From Actinoplanes sp. NBC_00393 (GTDB lineage Bacteria > Actinomycetota > Actinomycetes > Mycobacteriales > Micromonosporaceae): a stretch of 64,000 bases of DNA. Positions 8,844 through 17,614 of this stretch are shown here, in pieces; position 1 is the stretch's first letter; each line of letters begins with the position of its first letter. The position numbers and the translations under genes are program-made. The stretch spans positions 9,704,001-9,768,000 of the forward strand of contig NZ_CP107942.1 in the NCBI RefSeq assembly GCF_036053395.1. The letters are read 5' to 3'. The notes under the pieces were generated by a model, which saw only the letters and a program-made list of their open reading frames with translations, did no database searches and was not told where the DNA came from.

Positions 8844-10079
8844 TCAGTGCAGAGCGCTGCCCTTCTTGTACTCGTCCCAGCTCATGTTCCAGTCGGTCCA
8901 GCCGTTACCGTTCTTCAGCTTCTCCTCGGTACCGGAGACCGTGATCACGTCGCCCATCATGGTGCGGTCGAAGAGCCACTTGCCCATCGCCATCGACACG
9001 TTGACGCAGCCGTGCGACACGTTGCGCCGGCCCTGCACGCCCTCGGACCACGGGGCGGCGTGGATGAACTGGCCGCTCCAGGTGATCCGCTGCGCGTAGT
9101 CGATCTCGGTGCGGTAGCCCTCCTCGGGGCCCAGCTCGTCCAGGGTGTCGAAGACGGTGTGTTCCTTCTTCTCGATGACGACCATGGTGCCGCTCGACGA
9201 CGGGGTCTTCGGCTTGCCGAGGCTCACCGGGATGGTCTTGATGACCTTGCCGTCCTGCTTGACCGTCATCTTCTTGGTCTTGTTCGACACCGTCATGATC
9301 ATCGAACGGCCGATCTTCATGTCGACGGTGAGGTCGGAACGCCCATACCACCCGTCGCCCATCTTCACGCCCTTGAGCTGCACCTTGTAGAAGACCTTGG
9401 AGCCGGCCTTCCAGTACACCTTCGGCCGGTAGTGCACCTCGGTCGGGCTGGTCCAGTGCCAGACACCCTCCTGCGCGGGGGTGGCGGTCACGGTCATCTT
9501 GCGCTCGACGTCCGCCCGGTACTTCTCCGGGACCGAGCGGCCGAAGCGGATGATCAGCGGCATCCCGACGCCGACGGTCTGGTTGTCGCCCAGGAAGCTC
9601 GACACCCGTACCAGGTTCGCCGGCTTCTTCATCACGGTGAACGAGCTGGTGGTGGTGTTGTTCTTTCCCTCGGCCTCCGGGGTGCTGACGGTGACCGTGT
9701 ACTTCCCGCCCCACTCCAGCGACTCGCTCGGCTTCCAGACGTTCTCGTCCTTGTCGACGGTGCCCTTGACCTCTTCGCCCTTGGCGTCGGTCACCTCGAC
9801 GGTGGTGTTGTCCGGGTCCTCGCTGTTGTATTTCACCTCGGACCAGGCCTCGACCCCGGTGGCGTCGATCGCGGGGGAGGTCACGGCGACTGTGCTCAGC
9901 GTCGGCTCCGGCGACGGGGCCTCCGCAGCGGCGGACCCGTTGCCACCACCCTGCCACGACGGCGCGTCGTCGCCGCCACCGCTGCACGCGGCGGTCAGCA
10001 GCAGCGTGCCCGCCAGCAGCGAGACCACGGCCGCGCGCCAGCGGCGGCGACCGGCACGGCGACTTCCATCCATCTCCAT
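8844..10079 (-). CDS. L,D-transpeptidase lipoprotein (YkuD), copy 1
   Basis: This 411-residue exported enzyme would make 3-3 cross-links in peptidoglycan. A signal peptide ends in the lipobox LLTAAC (Cys32), then come two Ig-like domains and a YkuD catalytic domain. The active-site motif FIHAAPWSEGVQGRRNVSHG followed by CVN is complete, with the nucleophile Cys near residue 350. ATG at 10079 has GAGGGG 3 nt upstream; the ATG at 10073, 9 nt from it, may be the real start. It lies 145 bp downstream of a paralogue in the same direction. Confidence 0.9.
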   Translation of the reverse strand: MEMDGSRRAGRRRWRAAVVSLLAGTLLLTAACSGGGDDAPSWQGGGNGSAAAEAPSPEPTLSTVAVTSPAIDATGVEAWSEVKYNSEDPDNTTVEVTDAKGEEVKGTVDKDENVWKPSESLEWGGKYTVTVSTPEAEGKNNTTTSSFTVMKKPANLVRVSSFLGDNQTVGVGMPLIIRFGRSVPEKYRADVERKMTVTATPAQEGVWHWTSPTEVHYRPKVYWKAGSKVFYKVQLKGVKMGDGWYGRSDLTVDMKIGRSMIMTVSNKTKKMTVKQDGKVIKTIPVSLGKPKTPSSSGTMVVIEKKEHTVFDTLDELGPEEGYRTEIDYAQRITWSGQFIHAAPWSEGVQGRRNVSHGCVNVSMAMGKWLFDRTMMGDVITVSGTEEKLKNGNGWTDWNMSWDEYKKGSALH

Positions 10080-10224
10080 GGTCCCCTCACGGCGTCGAAT
10101 ACCCGGCGCCCAATAGTGCTCCAAAAAAGGCTGTTGACCAATCCCGGATCTGTGCCGTGACGGGACCGGTGCCATCGATGTACCCCGGACGGGCCATCGA
10201 ACCACCATGGGGTGACGGGGTTGG

Positions 10225-11469
10225 TCAGTTCAGCCCGGCGGGCACCTCCAGCGCGCTGCCCTCGGCGAACTTTTCCCAGCTCACGTCCCATGGCGTCCAG
10301 CCGTTGCCATAGTCGAGCTTGTCGTCGGTCCCCTTTACGGTGACCGGGTCACCGATCAGGGTCTTGTCGAACAGCCACCGCGCGTTGGACGGCGACACAT
10401 TGACACATCCATGCGACACGTTTCGGCGACCTTGATCACCTGTCGACCACGGGGCCGAGTGAATGTACTGTCCGCTCCACGTCAGTCGCTGCGCGTACTG
10501 GATCTCGGTGCGGTAGCCCTCGTCGCCGTCGGTGTCGGTGGTGTCGAAGACGGTGTCCGCCTTCTTCTCCATCACCACCATGTGACCGCTCGACGACGGA
10601 GTGCTCTTCTTGCCGAGGCTCACCGGCATCGTCTTGACCGTCTTGCCGTCCTGCAGCACCGTCATCTTCTTGCTGGCGTTGTCGACCTTCATCTCGAACT
10701 TACGGCCGATCTTGGCGGTGGCTGAGCGGTCCTGGTCGCCGTAGATGTTCTTGCCGGTCGGCAGGCCGCCGACCGCGATCCGCACCTTCAGCGTGGTGCC
10801 CGGCTGCCAGTAGTTCGGCGCCCGGTAGTACGCCTGCGTGCCGGACGCGGTCCACGACCAGGTGCCCGGCTGCGACGGGCTGGTCTGCACGAACATCCGC
10901 TTCTGCACCTCGGCCCGGTCCGCCTTCTTGATGCCCGGGTTGAACTCGACCACGACCGGCATCGCCACGCCGTACGTGTTGCCGTCGAACAGGTAGAGAC
11001 CGGTGCCCGTCCGGCGTCCCGGCGCGCCCATCGTGGTGAACGAGGTGGTGGCGGTCGTCGTACCCCCGTCCTTGCCGGTGGCGACAACCGTCGCGGCGTA
11101 CGTCTGCTTGGTCTTGAGGGGCTTGCTCGGCACCCAGGCCGAACCGTCCTCGCGCAGTTCGCCGGTGACGGCCTTGCCCTTGGCGTCCTTGAGGGTGACC
11201 GAGGTGACCTCGCCGCCGCTCACCTTCAGCCCGATCTCCGTACTGACCGGTACGTCCTTCTTGTCCTTGGCCGGCGTGATGGTCAGCGCGACCGGCTCAG
11301 CGGCGGTGGTGTTCTCCGTCACCGGCGCTCCGGAGGCGCCGCTGGTGGCAGCCGGATCCGCTTTCGCCGGGTCGGAAAAGGTCGGCGTCGCGTCGTCGCC
11401 GCACGCGGTGAGGGGGGCGATCAGGGCAACTGCCAAGATCGCCACTAAGGAGCGGCGCAGGTCAACCAT
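10225..11469 (-). CDS. L,D-transpeptidase lipoprotein (YkuD), copy 2
   Basis: This 414-residue paralogue of the preceding gene has the lipobox PLTAC (Cys23), two Ig-like domains and a YkuD domain with YIHSAPWSTGDQGRRNVSHG followed by CVN. Same role: L,D-transpeptidation of the cell wall, lipid-anchored outside the membrane. ATG at 11469 is chosen because the signal peptide starts there; an ATG at 11505 is in frame but would lengthen the n-region and has no ribosome site. The two copies differ mainly in the N-terminal linker and look like an old tandem duplication. Confidence 0.9.
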   Translation of the reverse strand: MVDLRRSLVAILAVALIAPLTACGDDATPTFSDPAKADPAATSGASGAPVTENTTAAEPVALTITPAKDKKDVPVSTEIGLKVSGGEVTSVTLKDAKGKAVTGELREDGSAWVPSKPLKTKQTYAATVVATGKDGGTTTATTSFTTMGAPGRRTGTGLYLFDGNTYGVAMPVVVEFNPGIKKADRAEVQKRMFVQTSPSQPGTWSWTASGTQAYYRAPNYWQPGTTLKVRIAVGGLPTGKNIYGDQDRSATAKIGRKFEMKVDNASKKMTVLQDGKTVKTMPVSLGKKSTPSSSGHMVVMEKKADTVFDTTDTDGDEGYRTEIQYAQRLTWSGQYIHSAPWSTGDQGRRNVSHGCVNVSPSNARWLFDKTLIGDPVTVKGTDDKLDYGNGWTPWDVSWEKFAEGSALEVPAGLN

Positions 11470-11582
11470 CGTCGGGCCCCGTTCTGGAGTTCTCAGCGCA
11501 GACATACTGACTCATGGACGCAAGTCGCGGGTCCCCCTCCAGGTGGGAAGTATCCGATTTCAAGGATCTTCGCGGCCCGTGC

Positions 11583-11588
11583 TAACGT
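11583..11588 (+). promoter_or_regulatory. -10 box TAACGT for tRNA-Lys copy 1
   Basis: TAACGT sits in the block GTGCTAACGTTCT, which is repeated before the second tRNA-Lys gene, so it is probably the promoter core. Confidence 0.5.
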
Positions 11589-11607
11589 TCTTCTCGTTGC
11601 ACGGCGA

Positions 11608-11680
11608 GCGTCGCTAGCTCAACTGGCAGAGCAGCGGACTCTTAATCCGCGGGTTGTAGGTTCAAGTCCTACGCGACGCA
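11608..11680 (+). tRNA. tRNA-Lys (anticodon CTT), copy 1
   Basis: Acceptor GCGTCGC (11608-11614) pairs with GCGACGC (11673-11679), anticodon stem GCGGA/TCCGC encloses CTCTTAA with CTT at 11641-11643, and the discriminator is A11680. The CCA is not encoded. Confidence 0.97.
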
Positions 11681-11693
11681 CTCTCCACGACAC

Positions 11694-11716
11694 AGCCCCG
11701 ACCCCTGGTCGGGGCT
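11694..11716 (+). terminator. Terminator of tRNA-Lys copy 1
   Basis: A 10-bp stem (11694-11703 with 11707-11716) with a 3-nt loop is followed by TT and a weak T-rich tail. Confidence 0.75.
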
Positions 11717-11748
11717 TTCTGTGTTCTTGCGCAAAGGTAAGGTGACGC

Positions 11749-12723
11749 GTGTCATCGAATAAAACGCTCACCAGTGACGATCTGGATGTCATCGGACAGG
11801 ATGCGTTCACCGCTGAGGACCCGATGGTGATGGTGGCGGAGTTGGTCGCCGCGGTGGACGAGCGGCGTCTGGCGGATCCGGCGGACGCCGGCTATGCGCT
11901 GACCCTGGCCGCCGAGATCACCGAGCGGCAGGGTGACTTGGCTCCGGCGCTGGGGCTGGTCGACCGGGCGGTCGGCCTCTACCGGGACGACACGGACGGG
12001 TTCGCCCGGGCGTACCGCGGGGATCTGCTGGCCCGGCTGGGCCGCGACGACGAGGCGCTGGCCGAGTTCACCGCGCTCCGCCCGCGCCTGCAGCGGGACC
12101 CGGACGCCGCCACCTACCTGTCCGAGGCGATGGAGGAGTGCGGCTACGCGCCGATCGCCGAGCAGTGGCTGACCGCGGCGCTCGAGTCGGTCCTGGACCG
12201 CAGCGACACGAACGCCCAGTTGCTCTACCACCTGGCCCAGGCCCGCCGCCGGATCCGCCGGGATCTCGAGCTGCCGGCCGACGAGCACGACGAGCTGGCC
12301 GACCGGATGCGCGAGGTGATGAACGGCCTCGAGCCGGCCGGCGAGCGCGAAGCCGACGGCCGGGGGCTGCTCTTCTGGCCGAAGCCGGAGTTCGACCGGA
12401 TCCTGCTGCGCTGGCCGGTACTGGCGGACCCGTACGGGCGGAGCTGGGACGAGCACCGCGCCCGGCTGGAGCGGGAGCTGACTGTCCGTAACGATGCCGG
12501 GGAGACCGGGCTGGTCCTGTTCACCGGGTCGGCGGACGGGTTGGTGGCCTTCGCCGCCCGCGACGGCGGTGATCCGGCCGACCCCGGGGTGCGGGCGGGC
12601 TACGAGGATCAGCAGGAGAATCTGGCCGGGGCGAGGGCCTGGCCGCCGCGGCGTAACGGGCCGTGCTGGTGCGGTTCCGGAGGCAAGTACAAGAAGTGCT
12701 GCCTGCCCCGGTCCCGCGCCTGA
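11749..12723 (+). CDS. SEC-C zinc-motif protein with TPR-like helices
   Basis: The 324-residue product has an all-alpha middle part with tetratricopeptide-like pairs (about residues 25-150) and ends in the SEC-C zinc motif PCWCGSGGKYKKCCL, which in SecA binds zinc and SecB or ribosomes. GTG at 11749 has TAAGGT (11738-11743) 5 nt before it, so it may be leaderless. The gene lies between two tRNA-Lys genes with the same anticodon. The function is unknown; an adaptor role is the family-level guess. Confidence 0.75.
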   Translation: MSSNKTLTSDDLDVIGQDAFTAEDPMVMVAELVAAVDERRLADPADAGYALTLAAEITERQGDLAPALGLVDRAVGLYRDDTDGFARAYRGDLLARLGRDDEALAEFTALRPRLQRDPDAATYLSEAMEECGYAPIAEQWLTAALESVLDRSDTNAQLLYHLAQARRRIRRDLELPADEHDELADRMREVMNGLEPAGEREADGRGLLFWPKPEFDRILLRWPVLADPYGRSWDEHRARLERELTVRNDAGETGLVLFTGSADGLVAFAARDGGDPADPGVRAGYEDQQENLAGARAWPPRRNGPCWCGSGGKYKKCCLPRSRA

Positions 12724-12761
12724 GTGCCCGGGTCCCGCTGAGCGGCATCCGGGCGATGTGC

Positions 12762-12767
12762 TAACGT
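12762..12767 (+). promoter_or_regulatory. -10 box TAACGT for tRNA-Lys copy 2
   Basis: It is in the same block (GTGCTAACGTTCT, then CTCGTTGCA) as before the first copy, 15 nt from the tRNA. Confidence 0.5.
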
Positions 12768-12782
12768 TCTGCCTCGTTGCAG

Positions 12783-12855
12783 GCGCTGCTAGCTCAACTG
12801 GCAGAGCAGCGGACTCTTAATCCGCGGGTTGTAGGTTCGAGTCCTACGCGGCGCA
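12783..12855 (+). tRNA. tRNA-Lys (anticodon CTT), copy 2
   Basis: Acceptor GCGCTGC (12783-12789) pairs with GCGGCGC (12848-12854) with one T-G pair; the anticodon CTT is at 12816-12818; the discriminator is A12855 and the CCA is not encoded. It matches copy 1 except in the acceptor and one T-loop base. Confidence 0.97.
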
Positions 12856-12862
12856 CAACACG

Positions 12863-12894
12863 AGCAGGCCCCGCCCATCCGGGCGGGGCCTGCT
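12863..12894 (+). terminator. Terminator of tRNA-Lys copy 2
   Basis: A perfect 14-bp stem (12863-12876 with 12881-12894) and tetraloop begin 8 bp after the tRNA. Confidence 0.8.
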
Positions 12895-13034
12895 GCCGTT
12901 CCGGGGCGCGGGTTCTGGCGCTCGAGAAAGCATCCGACATCGGGGGAGCGCTGCCGTGGCCTGGCGGCCACCTCTCGGCCGGTGGTTACTCACTGCAGCG
13001 GGCCCGGGGGCCGGCCGCCGGCTGGCCGATCTGC

Positions 13035-13625
13035 CTAGGCTGCGCTGAAGACGGCGCTGAGCCCGCCCAGCACCGCGATCAGGATCGCCGGGCCGATCAG
13101 GATGTAGCCCAGGACCAGACCGGCCACGGCCATGCCCTGCCCGGACTTCTCGCCGCGCTTGGTCTCGGCGAGCCCGATGTGGCCGAAGATCACCGCGAGC
13201 AGCGACGGGATGCCCCAGGCGCAGAAGACCAGCAGCAGCCCGACGATGCCGAGAACCATCGAGGCCACCGCCCAGCCGGACGTGGGCGGGCCCATGTGGC
13301 CGACGACCATCGGCTGATACATCGGCGGCGCCGGATAGCCCTTCTGGGGGTAGCCCGCCGGCGACTGCGGATAACCGGACACCGGCGGCGCGGAGTAGGG
13401 CGGCGAGTAGGGCTGCGGCGGGAACGGCGCGGTCGGAGGCGCGCTGTCCGGCGCCGGATAGGGCGGCTGCGGCGAGTAGGCCTGGGTGGGCGGCGCGCTG
13501 TCCGGAGCGGGGTACGGCGGCAGCGGCTGATACGGGTCGTAGGCCGGCTGCTGCCCGGGGTCGTACCCCGGCTGCTGCCCGAACGGTTGCGTCGGGTCGT
13601 TCGGCGGCGGGGTGGGCTGCGACAT
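13035..13625 (-). CDS. DUF4190-type small membrane protein with Pro/Tyr-rich head
   Basis: The 196-residue product has about 110 residues of Pro/Gln/Tyr-rich low complexity (PPYPAPDSAPP-like repeats) and then two membrane helices (about 125-150 and 165-192) joined by GHIGLAETKRGEKSGQGMAV, the hallmark of the DUF4190 family. Actinobacterial members are abundant and uncharacterised; the disordered cytoplasmic head suggests a scaffold or polar-complex role (inference). ATG at 13625 has an AGGA 11 nt upstream; GTG at 13634 is possible. Confidence 0.8.
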   Translation of the reverse strand: MSQPTPPPNDPTQPFGQQPGYDPGQQPAYDPYQPLPPYPAPDSAPPTQAYSPQPPYPAPDSAPPTAPFPPQPYSPPYSAPPVSGYPQSPAGYPQKGYPAPPMYQPMVVGHMGPPTSGWAVASMVLGIVGLLLVFCAWGIPSLLAVIFGHIGLAETKRGEKSGQGMAVAGLVLGYILIGPAILIAVLGGLSAVFSAA

Positions 13626-13824
13626 CGGATCCACGTTCCTGCGCAAGAGGGCGGAACTTGGACCGGTCCCCACCCGTTTGGACCGTCTGCCCATGCTGCC
13701 CGCCGCGGCGTCGGCCTGACTAGCCACCGAGACCCATTCGGTACGAAAGTCGGCCCCGATCCAGCCGCTCGGCGACAACCCGAACGCGTCCGCGCCGAGG
13801 CCCGGATCAGCGCTCGCCGGGCCG

Positions 13825-13830
13825 TATCGT
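13825..13830 (+). promoter_or_regulatory. -10 box TATCGT of a leaderless gene
   Basis: TATCGT lies exactly 7 nt before the ATG at 13838. Confidence 0.5.
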
Positions 13831-13837
13831 CGGGCGC

Positions 13838-14488
13838 ATGACGCGCGTCCTGCTCATCTCGGGAAGCACCCGCGACGGATCCCTGCACACCGCTGCCCTG
13901 CGCACCGCAGCGAGGTACGCCCCACCGGAGATCACCGCCGTCCGGTACGACGGACTGGCCGACCTGCCCGCGTTCGTCCCCGGCGACCCCGCTCCCGCCC
14001 TGGCCGTCACCAACCTGCGCCGCCGGGTCCTCGACACGGACGCGGTGCTCTTCTGCACCCCGGAGTACGCGGGCTCGCTCCCCGGCAGCCTGAAGAACCT
14101 GCTCGACTGGCTGGTCGACGGTGGCGAGCTGACCGGCCGCCCGGCCGCCTGGCTGTCCGTCGTCGCGCCGGGGCAGGACGACGGCGCCCGTACCGGGCTG
14201 GAATCCGTGCTCGGCCATGCCGGCGCGCGCCTGCTCCGCCCGGCCTGCATCCGGGTCCCGCTGGAGATCGGCACGGTCGACGGCGAGGGCATCGTCACCG
14301 ACCCGCGGCTGCACGTGGCGCTGCAGGACATGCTGCACGCCCTGATGCGCTGCCTGGCCGAGCCGCAGGCCCGTCCGCAGCCGTCCTGGCAGGCGCATTC
14401 GAGCGTCTACCCGGTGCTGCAGCGGCAGGACGCGCCGTCGTTCCGGGTCGGCGGTCAGCGCCCGCCGTGGGCCGGTCCGGTCAGCTGA
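13838..14488 (+). CDS. NAD(P)H-dependent FMN reductase (flavodoxin-like)
   Basis: This 216-residue flavoprotein opens with the FMN phosphate loop LLISGSTRDGSLHTAALR and carries the family motif FCTPEYAGSLPGSLKNLLDW. Relatives (PF03358) reduce quinones, azo dyes, chromate or free flavin in the cytosol. A 45-residue C-terminal tail after the flavodoxin fold is longer than usual. The gene appears leaderless and its stop overlaps the converging sulfatase gene by 8 bp. Confidence 0.85.
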   Translation: MTRVLLISGSTRDGSLHTAALRTAARYAPPEITAVRYDGLADLPAFVPGDPAPALAVTNLRRRVLDTDAVLFCTPEYAGSLPGSLKNLLDWLVDGGELTGRPAAWLSVVAPGQDDGARTGLESVLGHAGARLLRPACIRVPLEIGTVDGEGIVTDPRLHVALQDMLHALMRCLAEPQARPQPSWQAHSSVYPVLQRQDAPSFRVGGQRPPWAGPVS

Positions 14489-15998
14489 TCCGCCCGGCCG
14501 CCCAGCACGCCTCCGGCCCGGCGCAGGTGGTCAGCTCCACCAGCGCCTTGTCCAGTTCGGCGATCCGGGCCGGCGTCAGGGTGCGGGCCAGGTTGCGCAG
14601 CTGGAGCGGGTCGGTCTTGCGGTCGTAGTACTCGCGGGAGCCGTCGACGTACTTGACGTACGTGTAGCGGGTGGTCCGCAGCGCGTCGTAGGCCGGCGGG
14701 ATGTTCGGGCTGTCGTACGTGTAGTCCGGGTCCAGCGGGTCGGTGGCCGGGTCCCGGTGCTCGATCAGCGCGGTGGTACGCCACCCGCCCGGCGTCTCGC
14801 CGTCGAAGAGCGGCCTGATGCTGCGCCCGTCGACCTCGCCGGGCTGCGCCAGGCCGGCCAGGTCGGCGAAGGTGGGCCGCAGGTCGATGTTCTCCACGAT
14901 GGCGTCGACCGCCCGCCCGGCCCCCACACCCGCGCCCGCGACGACCAGCGGCACGTTGATGTCGGTGTCGAAGGCGGTCTGCTTGCCGGAGGGCAGCCGG
15001 TACTCGCCCATGTGGTAGCCGTTGTCGGAGGCGAAGACCACCACGGTCCGGTCGGCGACACCCGCCTTGGTGAGGGTGGCCCGCAGCGAGCCGACCATCC
15101 GGTCGATCGACTGGACCGACTGCACCCGCTTGCGGAACTCGTTGTCGATCCGGGCCTTGCGTGCCGCGGTCAGGGACTTGACCTGCCGGAGCCAGGCCGG
15201 CGCGTCCGAGGGCAGCTTGTTGTACGCGGCCGTGCGCGGCGCCTTCAGCCCGGGGAACGACTCGGCGTCGCGAGGTGCGGGGGTGTAGGGGCTGTGCGGC
15301 GCGTACGTCGAGACCTCCACCATGAACGGCGTCCCGGTCGCCGCCGAGGTGGTGATGAAGTCGGAGGCCTTCGCCGAGAGCACGTCCGTGAGGTAGTCCT
15401 GCGGCTTGTTGCCGTACGCCCGAACCTGGTTGTTCTCGTTCAGCGTGTAGTTGAAGTTGTTGTACGCGTTACCACCGGCGAACCACTGGTCCCAGCCCGG
15501 CGGCACATACGGCTGACCGGTGCCGAGCGGGTTCTTCGTCTGGTACTCGTTGAGGTACTTGCCGAGGAACGCGGTCCGGTACCCGGCCGCCTGCAGATCG
15601 GTGGCGAAGGTCGACTTCTCCTCGCCCCGGCTGTAGAAGAGCCGGAACCCGCCGTCCGACCCGTGGTTCTTGAAGATGCCGGTGTTGTGCGGGAACTGCC
15701 CCTTGAGCATCGACGCCCGCGACGGGCAGCACAGCGAGTCGGTCACCGTGTAGTTGGTGAACGTCGTGCCCTCCTTCTGCAGGGCGAGCACGTTCGGCAT
15801 GTACTGCACCAGGTTCTTCGACAGGTCGTCGGTCAGCACCAGCACGATGTTGGTCTTGGACGATGCCGATTCGGTGCGGCCGGGACGAGCCACCGCGAAG
15901 GCGACACCGCGTCCGTTCTGCGGGGCGCACGCTGCTGTGGCCAGCAGAGACGTGAACGCGAGGAGAACACTGAGGGCGCGGCGAGGGCGAGAAGTCAT
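14481..15998 (-). CDS. Secreted lipoprotein sulfatase
   Basis: This 505-residue type I sulfatase acts outside the cell, anchored by the lipobox ATAAC (Cys24). The core starts at NIVLVLTDDLSK (metal Asp pair 57-58), and the formylglycine site is C90-C-P-S-R94 in the CxPxR form, which needs a formylglycine-generating enzyme not found in this window. The order of motifs is like N-acetylglucosamine-6-sulfatase or heparan-type enzymes, though the substrate is unknown. No good ribosome site precedes the ATG at 15998. Confidence 0.88.
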   Translation of the reverse strand: MTSRPRRALSVLLAFTSLLATAACAPQNGRGVAFAVARPGRTESASSKTNIVLVLTDDLSKNLVQYMPNVLALQKEGTTFTNYTVTDSLCCPSRASMLKGQFPHNTGIFKNHGSDGGFRLFYSRGEEKSTFATDLQAAGYRTAFLGKYLNEYQTKNPLGTGQPYVPPGWDQWFAGGNAYNNFNYTLNENNQVRAYGNKPQDYLTDVLSAKASDFITTSAATGTPFMVEVSTYAPHSPYTPAPRDAESFPGLKAPRTAAYNKLPSDAPAWLRQVKSLTAARKARIDNEFRKRVQSVQSIDRMVGSLRATLTKAGVADRTVVVFASDNGYHMGEYRLPSGKQTAFDTDINVPLVVAGAGVGAGRAVDAIVENIDLRPTFADLAGLAQPGEVDGRSIRPLFDGETPGGWRTTALIEHRDPATDPLDPDYTYDSPNIPPAYDALRTTRYTYVKYVDGSREYYDRKTDPLQLRNLARTLTPARIAELDKALVELTTCAGPEACWAAGRIS

Positions 15999-15999
15999 G

Positions 16000-16361
16000 G
16001 TGTTGCGGCTACTCCGTCCCGGAAGGGTTGACCTCAGGAGGGTAATCGGCCGCGCGGAGGCGGGGCAGACGACCAGTCCGGTTCCCAGCCCAACGGATGT
16101 TTACCTGACGCTGAGATGATCTTTAAGAATGTCTCAACGGCCCGATCGGAGCCGGACTATCGGCGGATAGTGGACGCCCATGGACAGCAATCAGCCGCGG
16201 CCGCGCCGTCCCCGCCGCATCGAGTCCCGCCGCCCGCGCCTGCCGCTGCGCCCACCACGTTCACCCCGCGGCGTGCGGACCGAGCGCCCGCGCGGAGCGT
16301 GACCCCGCAAGACATCGACGGGTATCGTCGGGGTCCGGTGCACGGGGGCTCGGAGGGCGCG
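16000..16361. other. Gap between divergent sulfatase and P450 genes
   Basis: There is no gene that I can support in these 362 bp. The P450 frame stays open upstream, but the residues are Pro/Arg-rich and unlike a P450. TATCGT at 16323-16328 is a candidate -10 box giving the P450 a short leader. Confidence 0.5.
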
Positions 16362-17561
16362 ATGACGCAGGAACTCCAGATCGATTTCACCGACCCGGCG
16401 TTCCAGGCCGACCCACACCCGGTGTACGCGCAGTGGCGCCGTACCGGACCGGTCCGCCGTACCCGGTTGCCCAGCGGCCTGTCCGCCTGGCTGGTGACGC
16501 GGTACGAGGACGCCCGCAGAGCCCTGGCCGACCCGCGCCTGTCCAAGCAGTCCGCCTTCTCGGTTGGCTCCTCCTCGACGGCGAACCGGCCGTCCGGCCC
16601 GGCCGGGGTGCTGTCCCGGCACATGCTCGCCGTCGACCCGCCGGATCACACCCGGCTGCGCCGCCTGGTGTCGGCCGCGTTCACCGCCCGCCGCATCGAG
16701 GGCCTGCGCCCGCGGATCGAGGAGATCACCGGTGACCTGCTGGACGCGATGGCGGGCGGCGAGCGGGCGGACCTGATCGATGCGTTCGCCTTCCCGCTGC
16801 CGATCCAGGTCATCTGCGAGCTGCTCGGTGTCCCGCCCGGCGACCGGGACGCGTTCCGCGAGTGGTCGAACGTGATCGTCGCCGGGTCGCAGTCCGGTGA
16901 CCGGCTGGAGCCGGCGATCCGGGCCATGGTCGGCTACATCCTGGCGCTGCTCGCCGAGCGGCGGACCAGCCCCGGCGACGACCTGCTCTCCGGTCTGATC
17001 CAGGTGCGCGACGAACAGGACCGGCTCACCGAGGCGGAGCTCTCCTCGATGGTGTTCCTGCTGCTGATCGCCGGGCATGAGACCACCGTCAACCTGATCG
17101 GCAACGGCGCCTACCTGCTGCTGCGGGAACGCGACCGGTGGGAGCGGCTGCGCGCCGAGCCCGGCCTGCTCCCCACCGCGATCGAGGAGTTCCTGCGGTT
17201 CGAGGGGCCGGTCGAGACCTCCACCTTCCGGGTCGCCACCGAGGACCTGGAAATCGGCGGTGTCACCGTCTCGGCCGGCGACCCGGTCGTGGTCGTCCTG
17301 CTGTCGGCGAACCGGGACGGCGACCGGTTCCCGGCGGCCGACGAACTGCGTCTGGACCGTACGCAGAATCCGCACCTGGCGTTCGGGCACGGCATCCACT
17401 ACTGCCTCGGCGCCCCGCTGGCGCGCCTGGAGACGCAGGTGGCCTTCACCGCGCTGCTGGCCCGCCACCCCGGCCTGCGGCTCGCGGTCCCGCCGGAAGA
17501 CCTGCGCTGGCGTCCCGGCCTGCTGCTGCGCGGCCTCGAGACCCTTCCGGTGCTGCTGTAG
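16362..17561 (+). CDS. Cytochrome P450 (bacterial class I type)
   Basis: This 399-residue soluble haem monooxygenase needs separate ferredoxin and reductase, which are not in the window. The visible motifs are the oxygen-binding I helix LLIAGHETTVNL (about residue 237), the K-helix ExxR pattern in the EEFLRF region, and the haem loop FGHGIHYCLGAPLARLE with the thiolate Cys near 348. ATG at 16362 has GGAGGG (16352-16357) upstream. The sequence is most like the CYP107/105-type enzymes used for hydroxylating macrolides or xenobiotics. No biosynthetic genes adjoin, so the substrate is open. Confidence 0.92.
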   Translation: MTQELQIDFTDPAFQADPHPVYAQWRRTGPVRRTRLPSGLSAWLVTRYEDARRALADPRLSKQSAFSVGSSSTANRPSGPAGVLSRHMLAVDPPDHTRLRRLVSAAFTARRIEGLRPRIEEITGDLLDAMAGGERADLIDAFAFPLPIQVICELLGVPPGDRDAFREWSNVIVAGSQSGDRLEPAIRAMVGYILALLAERRTSPGDDLLSGLIQVRDEQDRLTEAELSSMVFLLLIAGHETTVNLIGNGAYLLLRERDRWERLRAEPGLLPTAIEEFLRFEGPVETSTFRVATEDLEIGGVTVSAGDPVVVVLLSANRDGDRFPAADELRLDRTQNPHLAFGHGIHYCLGAPLARLETQVAFTALLARHPGLRLAVPPEDLRWRPGLLLRGLETLPVLL

Positions 17562-17564
17562 GGC

Positions 17565-17588
17565 CCGGCGGCTGCGGCTGACCGCCGG
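17565..17588. terminator. Weak hairpin between converging genes
   Basis: CCGGCGG (17565-17571) can pair with CCGCCGG (17582-17588) across a 10-nt loop between the ends of the P450 and DUF305 genes. Confidence 0.4.
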
Positions 17589-17614
17589 AAATGGCCGTGT
17601 TCCACCACAGTGGA

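Noticed and set aside
16116..16361. Upstream extension of the P450 reading frame
   Set aside because: The added residues are Pro/Ala/Arg-rich and not P450-like, while the ATG at 16362 has a good ribosome site.
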